From: an uncultured Prevotella sp.
GTDB lineage: Bacteria; Bacteroidota; Bacteroidia; Bacteroidales; Bacteroidaceae
NCBI GenBank assembly: GCA_947303825.1
Contig: CAMYZK010000099.1
Coordinates: forward strand, 1-8,357
Length of the DNA: 8,357 nt
Reading direction: 5' to 3'
Position numbers and translations under genes: made by a program. This document shows positions 7,133 through 8,357 of this stretch, piece after piece; position 1 is the first letter of the stretch, and each line of letters opens with the position of its first letter. The notes below the pieces were generated by a model. The model searched no databases, had not been told where the DNA came from, and saw only the letters and a list, made by a program, of their open reading frames with translations.

Positions 7133-7197
7133 TCGCCCCTTCGGGGCTTACAGGGGTTTCCACCCCTGCCTGTGGTCTGTCGCCCCTTCGGGGCTTA
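7133..7197. repeat. Hairpin cluster with 18-bp direct repeat in the aepY/nucleotidyltransferase spacer
   Basis: TCGCCCCTTCGGGGCTTA occurs twice, at 7133-7150 and 7180-7197, 47 bases apart. Each copy contains the perfect 5-bp-stem hairpin GCCCC-TTC-GGGGC (7135-7147 and 7182-7194). Between them lies a third perfect hairpin, CAGGGG-TTTCCA-CCCCTG (7151-7168). No run of T follows the hairpins in the direction of the operon, so they do not look like intrinsic terminators. They could be an mRNA processing or stability element, or part of a dispersed intergenic repeat family; the second is an inference from style only. Confidence 0.85.
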
Positions 7198-7229
7198 ACT
7201 CTTAACTCTTAACTCTTAATTCTTAACTC
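7195..7229. repeat. Five tandem heptamers TTAACTC (GAGTTAA on the coding strand)
   Basis: Five uninterrupted 7-bp units: three exact TTAACTC, one TTAATTC variant, and one further TTAACTC. In the minus-strand reading they are GAGTTAA units. The array abuts the second GC hairpin and overlaps the last codons and the TAA stop (7216-7218) of aepY. Such short A/T-rich tandem units are common in Bacteroidetes intergenic DNA. Confidence 0.92.
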
Positions 7230-8357
7230 CTAGCTCCCCCATAAACGCCTCTTTGTTCTCAATAGGTGTGGTGGTGGGGCGTCCCAGGTCGTCACGTGAG
7301 TTGATGGCCACACGTAGCTCCAAGAGTACAGGGCCTTCCAGGTGTTCCAACTGCTGTAGTGCGCTGACTATCTCGTCAGCGGTGGTGGCTGTAAAGGCGT
7401 GGCGGTAACCACTGGCTTTGGCTATGGCCGTGGTGTCGAGGTTGAACCCTATGGTGGGTTGTCCTCCAACGCTCTCGTGAGCACCGTTGTTGAATAGTAT
7501 GTGGAAGAAATTCGCAGGGTGCATGGAGGCTACGATGCCCAGTGCTCCGGTATGCATGATGAAGGCACCGTCGCCGTCGAAGCAGAAGATGCGTCGTGAG
7601 GGTTTCTCCAAAGCGATGCCGAGGGCTATTGATGAGCTGTGTCCCATTGAGCCAACGGTGAGGAAGTCGTGGCCGTGTCCCTCGTGACGTGCTTCGCGCA
7701 ACTCGAAGAGCTCGCGCGACAGCTTGCCGGTAGTGGAGACGATGACATCTTCCTGATGCAGATGGTCAATGACAAGCTTCAGTGCCTCTTCGCGGCTCAG
7801 TGGGTTGTCGTTGTGACTGGCGTTCTTCAGCTTGTAGGACCCGAAGGTGCCCTTCCGTATGACTAGTGCTACTGGTGCCTTGCGTTTCATGGCCAGTGCC
7901 ACAGCCTCCCTGACCTGGCTCACCTCCTCCAGTATCTCGTAGGGAATCTGCATGGCTTCAAGCAGGTCGAGCGTCACCTCACCCTGTTTCACATGCTGTG
8001 GCTCGTCGTGCACGCCAGGCTCGCCGCGCCATCCAATCATCAGCACCATAGGTATGCTGTAGACTTTTTCATCGGCCAGCGACAACAGTGGGTTGACGGT
8101 GTTGCCTAGTCCGGAGTTCTGCATATAGACCAGAGCAGGCTTGCCTGTTGCCAGGTAGTGCCCTGCCGCTATTCCCACGGCATTGCCCTCGTTGGCGGCT
8201 ATGATGTGGCCTACCCCCTTCCCCTCCCCATGGGAGAGGCTTGAATTGTCGGTGACGTATGCGCAAAAGTTCTTCAGCAGCGAGTCGGGCACGCCTGTAA
8301 ACATGTCCACGCCGCTTTCTATCATGAGTTCTATCGTCTGCTGCCAGCGGACCGATG
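7216..8357 (-). CDS. aepY: Phosphonopyruvate decarboxylase, 5' end outside window
   Basis: Thiamine-diphosphate- and Mg2+-dependent enzyme that irreversibly decarboxylates phosphonopyruvate to phosphonoacetaldehyde, pulling the unfavourable PEP mutase reaction forward. Numbered from the ATG at 8325 it shows SGVDMFTGVPDSLLKNFC (4-21), the ThDP-activating glutamate in AANEGNAVG (E46), MQNSGLGNTVNPL, IGWRGEPGVHDEPQH, the ThDP/Mg2+ motif GDG (251-253) through NN (279-280) with NGAHESVGGQPT, and DLGRPTTTPIENKEAFM. The frame continues open upstream to the window edge and reads VRWQQTIEL before M1, which matches the helix that normally precedes GVDFFTGVPDS. The true start is therefore to the right of 8357, and about 10 or more residues are missing. 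An unusual SSLSHGEGKGVG stretch (28-39) is discussed separately. The last codons and the stop lie within a heptamer repeat. PEP mutase (aepX) should be the next gene upstream. Confidence 0.94.
   Translation of the reverse strand, partial: SVRWQQTIELMIESGVDMFTGVPDSLLKNFCAYVTDNSSLSHGEGKGVGHIIAANEGNAVGIAAGHYLATGKPALVYMQNSGLGNTVNPLLSLADEKVYSIPMVLMIGWRGEPGVHDEPQHVKQGEVTLDLLEAMQIPYEILEEVSQVREAVALAMKRKAPVALVIRKGTFGSYKLKNASHNDNPLSREEALKLVIDHLHQEDVIVSTTGKLSRELFELREARHEGHGHDFLTVGSMGHSSSIALGIALEKPSRRIFCFDGDGAFIMHTGALGIVASMHPANFFHILFNNGAHESVGGQPTIGFNLDTTAIAKASGYRHAFTATTADEIVSALQQLEHLEGPVLLELRVAINSRDDLGRPTTTPIENKEAFMGELGVKN
8209..8242. repeat. Repeat-like purine-rich block within the aepY coding frame
   Basis: On the coding strand this block reads as a pyrimidine run, a CCCATGGG palindrome (8227-8234) and then a G/A-only run (GGGGAGGGGAAGGGGG). 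It encodes SLSHGEGKGVG in aepY. It resembles the purine-rich intergenic repeats found in many Bacteroidetes genomes, and the encoded residues interrupt an otherwise conserved junction between the FCAYVTDN helix and HIIAANEGN. That it is an inserted dispersed repeat is an inference. Confidence 0.5.

Noticed and set aside
7135..7194. Intrinsic terminator after aepY
   Set aside because: The hairpins are perfect, but no T-run follows in the minus-strand direction, and the downstream genes belong to the same pathway.
6602..7198. 198-codon plus-strand open frame antisense to the nucleotidyltransferase
   Set aside because: It is a shadow of a gene with clear catalytic motifs; the last part is translated from the hairpin repeats and is low-complexity.
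7133..7229. CRISPR array
   Set aside because: There are only two copies of an 18-bp palindromic unit plus 7-bp tandem units, with no spacer series and no cas genes.

Overview
The window looks like a surface-polysaccharide (LPS/LOS or capsule) biosynthesis locus from a Bacteroidetes genome, most likely a Prevotella-type organism. The reasons are the protein flavour of every gene (Bacteroides/Prevotella-like Galf transferase, Glf, AepY/AepZ, LicD and WaaP-like kinase), the absence of Shine-Dalgarno sequences before the starts, and intergenic spacers filled with short A/T heptamer repeats and G/C-rich hairpins. The assignment is from pattern recognition, not from a search. No tRNA, rRNA, transposase, integrase or CRISPR array was seen.

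Layout. The left quarter (1-2028, plus strand) holds the 3' part of a galactofuranosyltransferase followed 4 bases later by glf (UDP-galactopyranose mutase): a two-gene galactofuranose module that makes UDP-Galf and uses it. The remaining three quarters (2042-8357, all minus strand, read right to left) is a second operon that converges on glf with only 13 bases between the two stop codons. Its order in the direction of transcription is: phosphonopyruvate decarboxylase (aepY, 5' end outside the window), an NTP-transferase of the phosphocholine-cytidylyltransferase type, 2-aminoethylphosphonate (AEP) transaminase (aepZ/phnW), two tandem and divergent LicD-family phosphotransferases, a WaaP/Kdo-kinase-like LPS kinase, and a family 25 glycosyltransferase.

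How the genes work together. PEP mutase (aepX) is not in the window and is expected just right of position 8357. Given its product phosphonopyruvate, AepY yields phosphonoacetaldehyde and AepZ yields AEP. The nucleotidyltransferase would activate AEP as CMP-AEP, and the two LicD proteins would transfer phosphono-AEP groups to sugars of a surface glycan, much as phosphocholine is transferred by LicD. The kinase may phosphorylate an inner-core sugar, and the GT25 enzyme adds a sugar. Together with the Galf module this predicts a galactofuranose-containing, AEP- and perhaps phosphate-decorated glycan.

The non-coding content is small but structured. The aepY/nucleotidyltransferase spacer (7109-7215) has three perfect hairpins, an 18-bp direct repeat and five tandem heptamers that run into the aepY stop codon. 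The nucleotidyltransferase/aepZ spacer (6302-6388) has degenerate ~22-bp repeats that also run into a stop codon. A purine-rich repeat-like block appears in frame inside aepY (8209-8242). From aepZ onward the first junctions overlap and the last spacer is only 11 bases, so the operon has a loosely spaced precursor-synthesis half and a tightly coupled transfer half.
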